Source of the DNA: Herbidospora daliensis | GTDB taxonomy: Bacteria; Actinomycetota; Actinomycetes; Streptosporangiales; Streptosporangiaceae | DNA length: 64,000 nucleotides | Assembly: GCF_001570585.1 (NCBI RefSeq) | Contig: NZ_BBXF01000009.1 | Location: 124,001-188,000 of the forward strand | Direction of reading: 5' to 3' | Shown here: in pieces, positions 19,566 to 26,787 of the stretch | How positions within the stretch are numbered: position 1 is the first letter of the stretch | Layout: every line of letters begins with the position of its first letter | The notes under the pieces: model-generated | Seen by the model: the letters and a program-made list of their open reading frames with translations, nothing else | What the model was told of the DNA's origin: nothing | Databases searched by the model: none | Program-made: the position numbers and the translations under genes

Positions 19566-19583
19566 ATGTCAGAATACTGACAT
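19566..19583. promoter_or_regulatory. MarR operator 2
   Basis: ATGTCAG-AATA-CTGACAT, the same half-site as operator 1 with the same 4-bp centre. It overlaps the MarR ATG (19582), which fits autorepression. Confidence 0.7.
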
Positions 19584-20040
19584 GGGTCAAAACGGTGCCG
19601 GCGTCAACCTGGAGACGTCACTGGGCTACCTGCTGAAAGAGGCGTCGAATGCCCTCCGCGTAGCCATGGAAGAGGTGCTGCGGCCGCTCGGGATGAGCGT
19701 GACCCACTACTCCTGCCTCGAACTGCTGGCTCAACGACCGGGCCTGTCCAACTCCGAGCTCGCGCGCGGCGCGTTCGTGACACGGCAATCGATGAACGTG
19801 CTGCTCCAGGCCCTGGAACGAGATGGCTACGTGACCAGGCCCGCCGAGGCCCCCATCGGGAAGGCGCTCCCCGCGCGACTCACGCCCCGAGGCCGCCGGA
19901 GCCTCGAGAAGGCGACCGCGGCGGTCCGGGCGGTCGAGCTCAGAATGCTGGCCGGCATGACCGAGACCCAGCAGTCGGACGCATCCCGGCTCCTGAAGAG
20001 CATGATCGACTCTCTGCACAGCAGCGACGAGGCTACCTAG
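19582..20040 (+). CDS. MarR family transcriptional regulator
   Basis: 152 residues. Winged-helix core with MSVTHYSCLELLAQRPGLSNSELA and the recognition helix region FVTRQSMNVLLQALERDGYV, then the wing (PARLTPRGRR). The ATG at 19582 is chosen over an upstream in-frame start because the latter lies inside operator 1. Divergent from the VOC gene; two perfect palindromes in the gap indicate joint and autoregulatory control. Ligand unknown. Confidence 0.92.
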   Translation: MGQNGAGVNLETSLGYLLKEASNALRVAMEEVLRPLGMSVTHYSCLELLAQRPGLSNSELARGAFVTRQSMNVLLQALERDGYVTRPAEAPIGKALPARLTPRGRRSLEKATAAVRAVELRMLAGMTETQQSDASRLLKSMIDSLHSSDEAT

Positions 20041-20156
20041 TGCGATGACGCAAACCTGTGCCGTGTCGTAGAAGCCGCTGCCGGCTCGTGACGATCAGGA
20101 TCTAACTCGGCGAACCTTTCCGGTCACAGCTCTAGGAACAGGTCGTGCCGTCACAC

Positions 20157-20775
20157 GCCCGCTGGGATAAGCGCGTGGTCACGCATCTGCCAGAGCGGGT
20201 TGCGCAGTCGCGTGCCCGTTGGGGTGAGCGGCGTGGTCATTCATCAGCGGAGGCTGGCCGTGTGGATGGCGACCCGCTGGGATGAGCGGCGTGGTCACTC
20301 ATCTGCCAAGGCGGGCTGCGTGGTCGCGCGGCGGCTTGGGTGAGCGGCGTGGTCGTTCATCGGCCGAGGCGGGCCATGTAGATGGCGACCCGCTCGGATA
20401 AGCGGCGCGGTCACTCATCTGGCAAGCCGGCTTGAGCGGTCGCACGCACCCTGATCACTGGTGCGTTCGCTCATCTGCCAAGGCTGGCTGCGCGGTCGCG
20501 CGCCGCTTTGGTAAGCGGCGCGGTCGCTCATCTGCCAGAGCGGGTTGCGCGGTCGCGTGGCCGTTGGGGTGAGCGGCGTGGTCGTTCATCGGCCGAGGCG
20601 GGTCGTGTGGATCGCGACCCGCGAGGATAAGCGCGCGGTCGCTCATTTGCCAAGGGGGCTGCACGGTCGCGCGGCCGCTTGGGTAAACGGCGCGTCGACT
20701 CATCTGGCAAGCCGGCTTCAGCGGTCGCACACCAGCCTGATGACCGGTGCGTTCACTCACCCACCTGGGCAGGCG
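20157..20775. repeat. Array of about eleven degenerate ~57-bp tandem repeats
   Basis: Units of 55-59 bp each contain a GAGCGGCGTGGTC-like block, a TCATCTGCCAAGGCGGG-like block and a GCGGTCGCGCG-like block. Units 1-6 and 7-11 form a higher-order pair: unit 1 resembles 7, 2 resembles 8, 3 resembles 9 and 6 resembles 11, with 4 and 5 fused into one in the second half. Neighbouring units form hairpins, the best being CGCGCCGCTT-TGGT-AAGCGGCGCG at 20499-20522. On the minus strand part of the array is an open frame of 19-residue repeats (such as NGHATAQPALADERP), but length changes break the frame elsewhere. No unique spacers, so not CRISPR. Confidence 0.8.
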
Positions 20776-20845
20776 ATGGAGACACCCGCCCAGGGTTGCT
20801 CGGCCGGTGCCGGTATCCGGAAACGCGTCTGTGAGCGTCCTGTTG

Positions 20846-21373
20846 TCACAAGCCGTTCTGGCGGGAGGCTGGAGTCGAGCGCTTCGGTTTGGGCCACTTC
20901 TCGCGGGCCGTCGCGTACGTCCCTCGATAGGGCACCGTGAACACGTACCCCTGTTTGCGCAGGGTCGCGATCGCCTGCCGCACGGTCGCCTTGGCCACGC
21001 CGTGTTCGGCCATCAGGGCTTTCTCGCTCGGCAGGGCGCGGTTGGCCGGGAACTCGCCTGAGCGGATCTTCTCCGACAGGACCTTCGCGATCAGCTGGTA
21101 GACGGGGAGCTCCGACCGCGGGGTGTCGGGCGTGCCCACGAAGGTGCCCTCTCCCTGGATCGTGTAGGCGAGGCCCTGGTCGCGCAGTTCGCGGGCCACC
21201 CGGCGGGCGGTCATGCGGGCGACGTTGTATTCGGCTTCGAGTTCCGCCTCGCTGGGGATGGCGTCGCCGGGGCTCAGCTCGCCTTCGGCGATCTTCCGCC
21301 GGAGCTCCTCGGCTATCTGCTTGTAGACCGGCACGGGTCCCTCTCGGTCGAGCATCTTCGTATCGTAGACCAA
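20846..21373 (-). CDS. Tandem GntR double winged-helix protein without effector domain
   Basis: 175 residues made of two consecutive GntR-type winged helices: about 10-78 (PVYKQIAEELRRKIAEGELS, then ARMTARRVARELRDQGL) and 88-158 (PVYQLIAKVLSEKIRSGEF, then AKATVRQAIATLRKQGY), followed by a short basic tail. No FCD, UTRA or other ligand domain. It could bind DNA as a monomer or sense nothing itself. The start is either the ATG at 21373 or the Met at 21355 (MLDREGPVPVYKQ); neither has a good ribosome-binding site. Confidence 0.85.
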   Translation of the reverse strand: MVYDTKMLDREGPVPVYKQIAEELRRKIAEGELSPGDAIPSEAELEAEYNVARMTARRVARELRDQGLAYTIQGEGTFVGTPDTPRSELPVYQLIAKVLSEKIRSGEFPANRALPSEKALMAEHGVAKATVRQAIATLRKQGYVFTVPYRGTYATAREKWPKPKRSTPASRQNGL

Positions 21374-21449
21374 ACAGTACGTATACCCACGAACCAGACA
21401 CTTACTAAGTCTCTATAGACGGTGACTAGACCTATATGTAGATTGGAGA

Positions 21450-22109
21450 TTAAGAAACACGGCGCCACTTGGTGTCGGTGACCACGAGGTGATCGAGGAA
21501 GGTGAGGCCAACGATGTCGGAAGCGTGCCGCAGGTGGTCGGTCGAGGCCACGTCGGCGGGGCTGGGCTCGATGGAGCCGCTCGGGTGGTTGTGTGCGACC
21601 CCGAACGCCGCCCCTCCCGAGGTCAGCACCGCCGTGATCACGTCGCGGACAGGCAGCGAGGTGTGGTCGCTCCCGCCCTCGGTGAGCACCAGCTGGCGGA
21701 GCACCCCGCCGGCGGCGTCGCACACGACCAGGACCAGGCGCTCCTTCGTCTGCTCCCGCAGGAGCGGGGCCACCAGGGCGGCGAGGTCGGCGGAGGAGGT
21801 GATGCGCAATGGGCCGGGGCCGGTTTGCGAGCGACGTACAAGATGAAAGGCGGCGGCGACCCGGGCGGCCTTGGCGGGCCCGACCCCCGGAACGCTGAGC
21901 AGCCGATGCGGCTCCGAACGCGCGAGTTCGCCGAGATCGCCGCAGTGGGAGATCACCCGCGAGGCGAGCTCGACGGCGCTCATGCCGCGGCTGCCTGATC
22001 CGAGAAGTATGGCCAGTAGTTCACGATCGGCCAGAGCGTTTCCTCCCTTCTCCAGCAAACGCTCACGTGGCTGATCGCCAGCCGCCATGTCCTTGACCCG
22101 CAACCCCAT
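21450..22109 (-). CDS. radC: RadC family JAB1/MPN+ domain protein
   Basis: 219 residues from the ATG at 22109 (a GTG at 22133 would add 8). N-terminal UPF0758 HhH region with DQPRERLLEKGGNALADRELLAILL and VPGVGPAKAARVAAAF; C-terminal MPN+ metalloprotease-like domain with the zinc motif HNHPSGSIEPSPADVASTD. Despite the name, a direct DNA-repair role is not established for the family. It borders the gene-poor stretch with repeats, and RadC proteins are often found near mobile DNA. Confidence 0.92.
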   Translation of the reverse strand: MGLRVKDMAAGDQPRERLLEKGGNALADRELLAILLGSGSRGMSAVELASRVISHCGDLGELARSEPHRLLSVPGVGPAKAARVAAAFHLVRRSQTGPGPLRITSSADLAALVAPLLREQTKERLVLVVCDAAGGVLRQLVLTEGGSDHTSLPVRDVITAVLTSGGAAFGVAHNHPSGSIEPSPADVASTDHLRHASDIVGLTFLDHLVVTDTKWRRVS

Positions 22110-22224
22110 GACGCTCGTTTTACCATCACCCACCGACGTTCTTGCGGTGCCCGCATTTGTCCATCCGATTTGTGGCTGGAAGTGGTTGATGTCCCGGGCG
22201 TGGATGTGACGCGATTTCCCTGAT

Positions 22225-22242
22225 TAGAACGACATTGTTCTA
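22225..22242. promoter_or_regulatory. 18-bp palindrome TAGAAC-N6-GTTCTA
   Basis: Perfect 6-bp arms around GACATT, 92 bp upstream of the longest possible radC start. It resembles a protein-binding site but the 6-bp spacer does not fit the 4-bp spacer of the Gram-positive SOS box. Confidence 0.35.
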
Positions 22243-22605
22243 CCAGGACGCCCTGTTGCCTCGTTCGCGATAGTATGTCTGCGTCACTACCGGCTGGGTC
22301 TGTTTGCGCTGTTCTCTGGGTGTTTCTGTACGACCTGGCTGAGGCCGGGAAGCTTGTCGCGCGCCGGCGTTGAGGGCATGAAGATGCTCTCCGCAAGGCT
22401 GAATTGACCGCCGAACCCCGTTATGTGGCGCTTTGGTTGAGTCTCGAGCGACGGGATCTATCGCCTGCAGAAAATGGACGCCGCCTTCGGTTCCCCTGCC
22501 TACTTCGGATGACTTTGCGCCTCTTTCGGGAAAATCGTATTTGTCGGTCTTCGTGAGCCACCTGCACAAAATCGTCAACCGCCTGTGTCGAATCGCCCCA
22601 AAGCA

Positions 22606-22688
22606 CTCGCCGCCCCACATCGCCCCCACTCGTGGAGCGGCGAGCGGCCGGTCGCTGGAACGCACGAGGGATAGTTCCAGCGACCGGC
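22606..22688. repeat. Double-hairpin element, copy 1
   Basis: Stem A CTCGCCGC (22606-22613) / GCGGCGAG (22637-22644), 2-nt linker, then stem B GCCGGTCGCTGGAA (22647-22660) / TTCCAGCGACCGGC (22675-22688), 14 bp with a 14-nt loop. Same architecture as copies 2 and 3 with compensatory changes, which supports a conserved fold rather than chance. Confidence 0.65.
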
Positions 22689-22778
22689 ACACCTCTTGCG
22701 ACATCGGCGCAGGCTCGATGACGCTCGCTCGGTGCCGCCGAGTTGCTCGGCGGTGCCGAAGAGGAGGTCCTTCAGGCG

Positions 22779-22854
22779 CTCACCACCTGCCCTGCCTTGC
22801 CGGGTGGTGAGAGGGCCGGCCGCTGGAACGCAACGGCAGCTTCCAGCGGCCGGT
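22779..22854. repeat. Double-hairpin element, copy 2
   Basis: Stem A CTCACCACC (22779-22787) / GGTGGTGAG (22803-22811), 3-nt linker, stem B GCCGGCCGCTGGAA (22815-22828) / TTCCAGCGGCCGGT (22841-22854, last pair a wobble). Relative to copy 1, two stem A pairs and one stem B pair have changed on both sides. Confidence 0.65.
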
Positions 22855-23119
22855 TGACCTTCGGGTGGGGCCGTGGCTGAGGATCGATGGGTTCGCTGCG
22901 GCTCGGGGACTGGTGAGGAACTGGGTGGCCGGTTGTTGCTGAAGGTCCGAGGCGAACTGTCTGGAAGCTGAGAGCGCGGGTTAGAAGGGCGCACTGTAGA
23001 GGACGTCAACGGCCGGGCTCTGCTTTGTGGCGACACGTGCGTTCTGACGCCTGAGCTCACATTTCTCCGAAGCCCGCAACATCCGCAGCCATACGATCGA
23101 CATCGGACACCGTGCTCTC

Positions 23120-23420
23120 GGCGGGAAGGTTCGGTAGGCGTGTAGTGCCTGCCAGAAGGCTCGACAGGCATGTCAGAAGCGGGTCGACGTGCACGCAGCT
23201 GCGCCCGGCTGGTTTGTAATGCCCGCGTGCTAGCTCGACCGGCAAGTCGAGGGGCTACGTGACAGACATGTGGGGGGTACCGTCGGGAGCGTCCCGCAGG
23301 CATGCATGACAGGGATGCAGCACAAGCGCACACGCTCGACAAAGGCGCTCGCCAGCCGTGCAGAACAGGTATGCGACGCCTGCACGCATGCTTGGTGAGA
23401 TGCACGACTGGCATGCGTAG
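23120..23420. repeat. Degenerate short tandem repeats
   Basis: On the minus strand TGCCGGTCGAGC...GGGCATTACA and TGCCTGTCGAGC...AGGCACTACA recur 72 bp apart near 23245 and 23173. Variants of GACAGGCATG recur on the plus strand near 23163, 23261, 23308, 23364 and 23405. Decayed repeats of unclear unit length. Confidence 0.35.
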
Positions 23421-23724
23421 ATCGCAGGGCCTTCCATGTGCCTATCGGCGGTATGGCCTGCACCATCCCTGGCGAGGCCGATGTGCGTGAGGGAGCAGCT
23501 CTGGCGATTAGGCCAGAGAAACTCGCTGCGGCTTCCCACGCCGCAGGCTTTCAGTTGCGACAGATGGCCAGGGTGAGGGGCTGGGGAACGCTCCGATCTG
23601 TTCGGCCTGGACCAGCGCGCCGCTTGTTGGAGCTTTCCTGTCGTTCGCTGGCGCTACATGCAGCCCCGTCGACGTGAAGGACTTCTTCTACGTCAGTTCC
23701 AAGCCCGGTGCTCCACCACAAGCT

Positions 23725-23803
23725 CTCACCGCTCGTGACTCCGTGCACTTGAGCGGTGAGGGGCCGGTCCCTGGTACCTATCGGGAGGTTCCGGCGACCG
23801 GCC
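23725..23803. repeat. Double-hairpin element, copy 3
   Basis: Stem A CTCACCGCTC (23725-23734) / GAGCGGTGAG (23751-23760), 1-nt linker, stem B GGCCGGTC-C-CTGG (23762-23774) / CCGG-C-GACCGGCC (23791-23803) with one C x C mismatch and one wobble. About 870 bp from copy 2, same orientation and spacing. Confidence 0.6.
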
Positions 23804-23806
23804 GCA

Positions 23807-23923
23807 TCAGCACACCTGGGCACGCTCGGCTGGGCCGATGAGGATGACAGTGCTTGCTCGGCGTGTCTCGATGCCGAAGTCTTCGAAGATCTGTTGACGG
23901 TTGTCATCCAGACCGACGAGGAC
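23807..23923 (-). pseudogene. Possible coding remnant, family unknown
   Basis: A 38-codon frame between stops reads VLVGLDDNRQQIFEDFGIET then RRASTVILIGPAERAQVC, which looks like genuine globular protein sequence rather than a shadow frame. It has no start codon and is cut by stops on both sides. Probably the last trace of a lost gene; no family assigned. Confidence 0.25.
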
Positions 23924-24372
23924 TCACTGACGAATCGAACGGGACCATCCACTCGCGGCGTGCATCAACCGGAGATGCGGCCTCGAAGGAACAGATTGCG
24001 GCTGAGTTCGAACACGACTGCGCGGGCGGGTTGCGGTCTGCCAGCCATGATGTGAGCGAAGCCGCCATGCCTCAGTGTGCGGCTGGCCTTACCTGCACCC
24101 GCTACAGAGAGACCAAAGTCGCCTTGGGACGTCGAGTCTGTTGGCCGGTGCTGCCGAACGAATGGATCACGCGACCAAGGGCCCCGCGCGCTGAATCGCG
24201 CCACCCACCGACCGGCGTGCCAGCCCGCTCACGTTCGGCGAACCCACTCCCGTCCAAGCCGCCGAGATGCATCACCTCAAGAGAGGAGCACAACGAAGTC
24301 GCGGGAACCCCACCGAAGCAGGTCCCCGCGACCCCGTCGTACACATCCCCGAAACCCGTTGGAAGGAGGGCC

Positions 24373-25095
24373 TCAGCGGCTCGGTTGTTCCCCGTAAGGA
24401 GCAGGAAGGGTGTAGACAAGCCGGAACTGGTCGCACGGAATGATCACGTCGCTGGTCTCCACGGGTTTGTCGCCCGCCCAGTGGGTGCGTTCCACGTGAA
24501 GTACGTGGACGCCGGCCGGAAGGTCCAGGACGTCGCTTTCCACGGGCTGAGGGACCCGTGCGTACACGTGCTCGGTCACCTCGGTCAGCTTCAGGCCGTT
24601 GCCGCCTAGGCGGTGGGCGACCTGGGTGATGTCGTCGGTGCCGTCGTTGTAGACGATGGGTTCGTACGACACCGCGAGCTGCACGGGTTTGCCGTCGCTG
24701 CGATAGACGATGCGCGTTCTCGTGACGGGGGATTGGGCGGCGATGCGCAGGCGTACGGCGATGTCTGGCCTGGCCTCGGCGGAATCGGTCTTGACGTCAC
24801 ACGTCGGGCGGCGCCCGACGGCGTGCATGTCGGTCGAGAAGTGGGCCTGTGCACGGTGGAGCGGGAGCAGGTCCGGCCGTTGACGGACCCGATGGCCCGA
24901 CCCGACGCGGCCGATGATCAGCCCTTCTTGGGCCAGCACTCGAAGCGCGTGGCGGGCGGCGGTTTCGCCGACGCCGTACTTCCGGGTGATCTGGTGCCGT
25001 GAGGGAATCGGCGCTCCGGGTTGCAACAGGCCTTCCGTTATCTGACGGCGGAGGTCTTCGACAACACGCAGGTAAACCGGATCGGAGTTGGCCAC
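24373..25095 (-). CDS. GntR/HutC-family regulator with UTRA domain
   Basis: 240 residues. N-terminal GntR winged helix (about 1-75, LQPGAPIPSRHQITRKYGVGETAARHALRVLAQEGL) and a C-terminal UTRA ligand domain (about 90-235, including RVPQPVESDVLDLPAGVHVL and the VIIPCDQFRLVY end). GTG start preceded by AAGGATGGATAA. Divergent by 119 bp from a HATPase gene, a pairing frequent in actinomycetes. Ligand unknown. Confidence 0.9.
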   Translation of the reverse strand: MANSDPVYLRVVEDLRRQITEGLLQPGAPIPSRHQITRKYGVGETAARHALRVLAQEGLIIGRVGSGHRVRQRPDLLPLHRAQAHFSTDMHAVGRRPTCDVKTDSAEARPDIAVRLRIAAQSPVTRTRIVYRSDGKPVQLAVSYEPIVYNDGTDDITQVAHRLGGNGLKLTEVTEHVYARVPQPVESDVLDLPAGVHVLHVERTHWAGDKPVETSDVIIPCDQFRLVYTLPAPYGEQPSR

Positions 25096-25214
25096 TTATC
25101 CATCCTTGGACTGTAAAGCGTTAATTCCGATCCTCCCGTATCCGATGCACAACCCAGAGTAATGGCCATCAGTTGTGATTCCAACTTTACTCTTGACCTG
25201 TGGAGGATCCTGTC

Positions 25215-25727
25215 GTGGATCGTCATACTTTGTCCCTGCCTGGACGCGCTTCGATGACCGCCGTGGCCAGGCTATTCGTCCGCCGCTACCTCGATGGGCA
25301 CCCGCTCGCCGCCGATGCCGAGGTGGTCGTTTCCGAGTTCTTCTCGAATGCCATTCGCCATAGCAGAATCCCTAATGGCGGTATTGTCCGCATATGCGTT
25401 ATTAAGCTGGAACGCTCCATTCGTATAGAGGTGACGGATCCTGGCGGCGGGGCGACCGTGCCGCACGAAAAACGCCCTTCGTCCGGAGACGAGCACGGCC
25501 GCGGTCTCGGGATCGTCCGCACGATGGCCACGGCGTGGGGTCACGAGGGTCTGGGAGATGTGTACGTCACCTCCTGGGCCCAGCTCGACGACCCCGACGC
25601 CCGGCTCCGTCCACTTCCGGAGATCGGGCCCGGCTGGTGCCTGCCCCTCTCGGTGCCCGTGGGGCCGATCTCCCCGGGAGACCCACAAGCCAGCACTGTC
25701 CATCGGATCCCGTCATGGGAGCCGTAG
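25215..25727 (+). CDS. Anti-sigma-factor-like HATPase_c protein (RsbW type)
   Basis: 170 residues. GHKL ATPase motifs: N box in VVVSEFFSNAIRHS near residue 45, G1 VTDPGGG near 80, G2 HGRGLGIVRTMA near 100. Single-domain proteins of this kind act as anti-sigma factors or serine kinases. The GTG at 25215 is preferred over the one at 25200 because GGAGGA (25202-25207) sits 7 nt before it. Codons between about 25330 and 25440 are much richer in A/T at third positions than the rest of the gene, a sign of mixed origin. Confidence 0.85.
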   Translation: MDRHTLSLPGRASMTAVARLFVRRYLDGHPLAADAEVVVSEFFSNAIRHSRIPNGGIVRICVIKLERSIRIEVTDPGGGATVPHEKRPSSGDEHGRGLGIVRTMATAWGHEGLGDVYVTSWAQLDDPDARLRPLPEIGPGWCLPLSVPVGPISPGDPQASTVHRIPSWEP

Positions 25728-25762
25728 GGCAAAGGGGCGATCCGCGTCGCACCCCCGCGAGC

Positions 25763-26560
25763 TCACGCCAGGGTGGGCAGGGTTTCGCCCGTTTCCAGGT
25801 ACGTCTTGAGGTTCGACAGGATCGCCGGCCACCCCTGGCTGATCTCCGGGAGGATCGCCGAGCCCTCCATGAAGTCGTCGTGGATCACCGTCAGCTTCAC
25901 CAGTTCGCCCATCGGCTCCAGGCTGAACGTCACCTTCGACCTCGGCTCCGCCCGCCACGCCGTCAGCTTGTCTCCCGTCAGGCCGACCGCCGCCGCGAAC
26001 TCGTCGGTCAGGGTGTGCCACGTGTAGGCCAGTCGCTCATGGGGCTTCGACTCCAGCACCACCTGCTGGGCGGGGTCGTCCATGCGCACCTCGCCCATGG
26101 CCCACGTCACCGGCGCGCCGACCTCCCAGGTCGACTCCAGTGACACACCCCAGTACCGGCGGGTGAACTCCGGGGTGGTCAGGGCCTCCCAGAGGCGTTC
26201 GGGGGTCGTCTTGATGTACGTCGTGTAGGCGAACGCGGTCGGGCTCATGGGGCGGTGCTCCAATGCGGTCTTGAGGTCGGCCAGGGCGCTCGCCCGGGCC
26301 CGGGTGTAGCGGCCGAGCCAGCGGTCGGCGATGGCGTTGATCGGTTCGGCGTTCAGGTAGTGGAGTTTTTCGCGGCCGCGCCGGGTCGTGGTGATCAGGC
26401 CGGCCGACTCCAGGACGGCCAGGTGCTTGCTCACCGACTGGCGGGCCATCGTCAGGCCGTCACACAGCTGACGCAGGGTCTGGCCGTTGGCGGCGTTCAG
26501 CCGGTCGAGCAACTGACGGCGGCTGGGGTCGGCCAGCGCACGGAAAACCTCGTCGTCCAC
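25763..26560 (-). CDS. ArsR-type HTH fused to AHSA1/SRPBCC domain
   Basis: 265 residues. An N-terminal ArsR winged helix (about 1-95, FRALADPSRRQLLDRLNAAN and MARQSVSKHLAVLESAGL) is joined to a C-terminal Aha1/SRPBCC hydrophobic-cavity domain (about 110-260, YIKTTPERLWEALTTPEFTRRYW and GWPAILSNLKTYLETGE). The two are more often encoded as adjacent genes, so this is a one-polypeptide version in which the cavity may act as the ligand sensor. GTG at 26560 chosen at the conserved VDDEVFRAL start. Confidence 0.85.
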   Translation of the reverse strand: MDDEVFRALADPSRRQLLDRLNAANGQTLRQLCDGLTMARQSVSKHLAVLESAGLITTTRRGREKLHYLNAEPINAIADRWLGRYTRARASALADLKTALEHRPMSPTAFAYTTYIKTTPERLWEALTTPEFTRRYWGVSLESTWEVGAPVTWAMGEVRMDDPAQQVVLESKPHERLAYTWHTLTDEFAAAVGLTGDKLTAWRAEPRSKVTFSLEPMGELVKLTVIHDDFMEGSAILPEISQGWPAILSNLKTYLETGETLPTLA

Positions 26561-26658
26561 GCCATCGCACGATAGGCAGCCAAACGGCTGCATGTCAACG
26601 CGGGAAAATAAGTTCCAAGAGTCTGTAACGCGGCCGTAAGACGGCTCGATTGAGGGAT

Positions 26659-26704
26659 AGAGGCCGCTGATGTGTGTACCCCCGAGCACATATCGGCGGC
26701 CTCT
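26659..26704. promoter_or_regulatory. Hairpin in the dapA upstream region
   Basis: AGAGGCCGC (26659-26667) pairs with GCGGCCTCT (26696-26704), with additional internal pairs GAT/ATC and TGT/ACA, followed by TTCG. It lies between divergent genes, 84 bp before dapA; could be a terminator for upstream + strand transcription. No lysine riboswitch features recognised. Confidence 0.35.
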
Positions 26705-26787
26705 TTCGTGCCTGCGGGCCCACCCGGTTATCCACAGGCGGGGTGGCGGGGTCCACCGTTTGGGCGGATCCGGGTACCGTTCGGTCT

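Larger units (their letters stand above)
22134..24372. other. 2.2 kb gene-poor stretch with structured repeats
   Basis: No convincing gene: open frames on both strands lack start signals and domains. It holds an 18-bp palindrome (22225-22242), three double-hairpin elements, a strong small hairpin CCGCCGAG-TTG-CTCGGCGG near 22736-22752, degenerate repeats at 23120-23420 and a coding-like fragment at 23807-23923. Base composition is clearly less GC-rich than the flanking genes. Confidence 0.6.

Noticed and set aside
20455-20760. Repeat-peptide gene on the minus strand of the 57-bp array
   Set aside because: Open only over about half the array, broken by unit-length changes elsewhere, no ribosome-binding site or conserved domain; kept as a note in the repeat entry.
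20157-20775. CRISPR array
   Set aside because: Units are degenerate end to end with no constant repeat and unique spacer, and no cas genes are present.
22225-22242. LexA/SOS box
   Set aside because: Arms GAAC/GTTC are separated by 6 bp rather than the 4 bp of Gram-positive SOS boxes.
22606-22854. Double hairpins as ordinary terminators
   Set aside because: No genes end there, no T-runs follow, and the paired two-stem layout recurs three times.
22575-23414. 279-residue minus-strand open frame in the gene-poor stretch
   Set aside because: No domain, repetitive Arg/Ser/Pro composition, no start signals, and it runs through the double-hairpin elements.
26659-26704. Lysine riboswitch before dapA
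   Set aside because: Only a single hairpin is seen; the multi-helix core and conserved motifs of the lysine riboswitch are absent, and dapA seems to be leaderless.
26728-26736. DnaA box TTATCCACA upstream of dapA
   Set aside because: A single match without a cluster or nearby dnaA/dnaN; expected by chance and not evidence of an origin.
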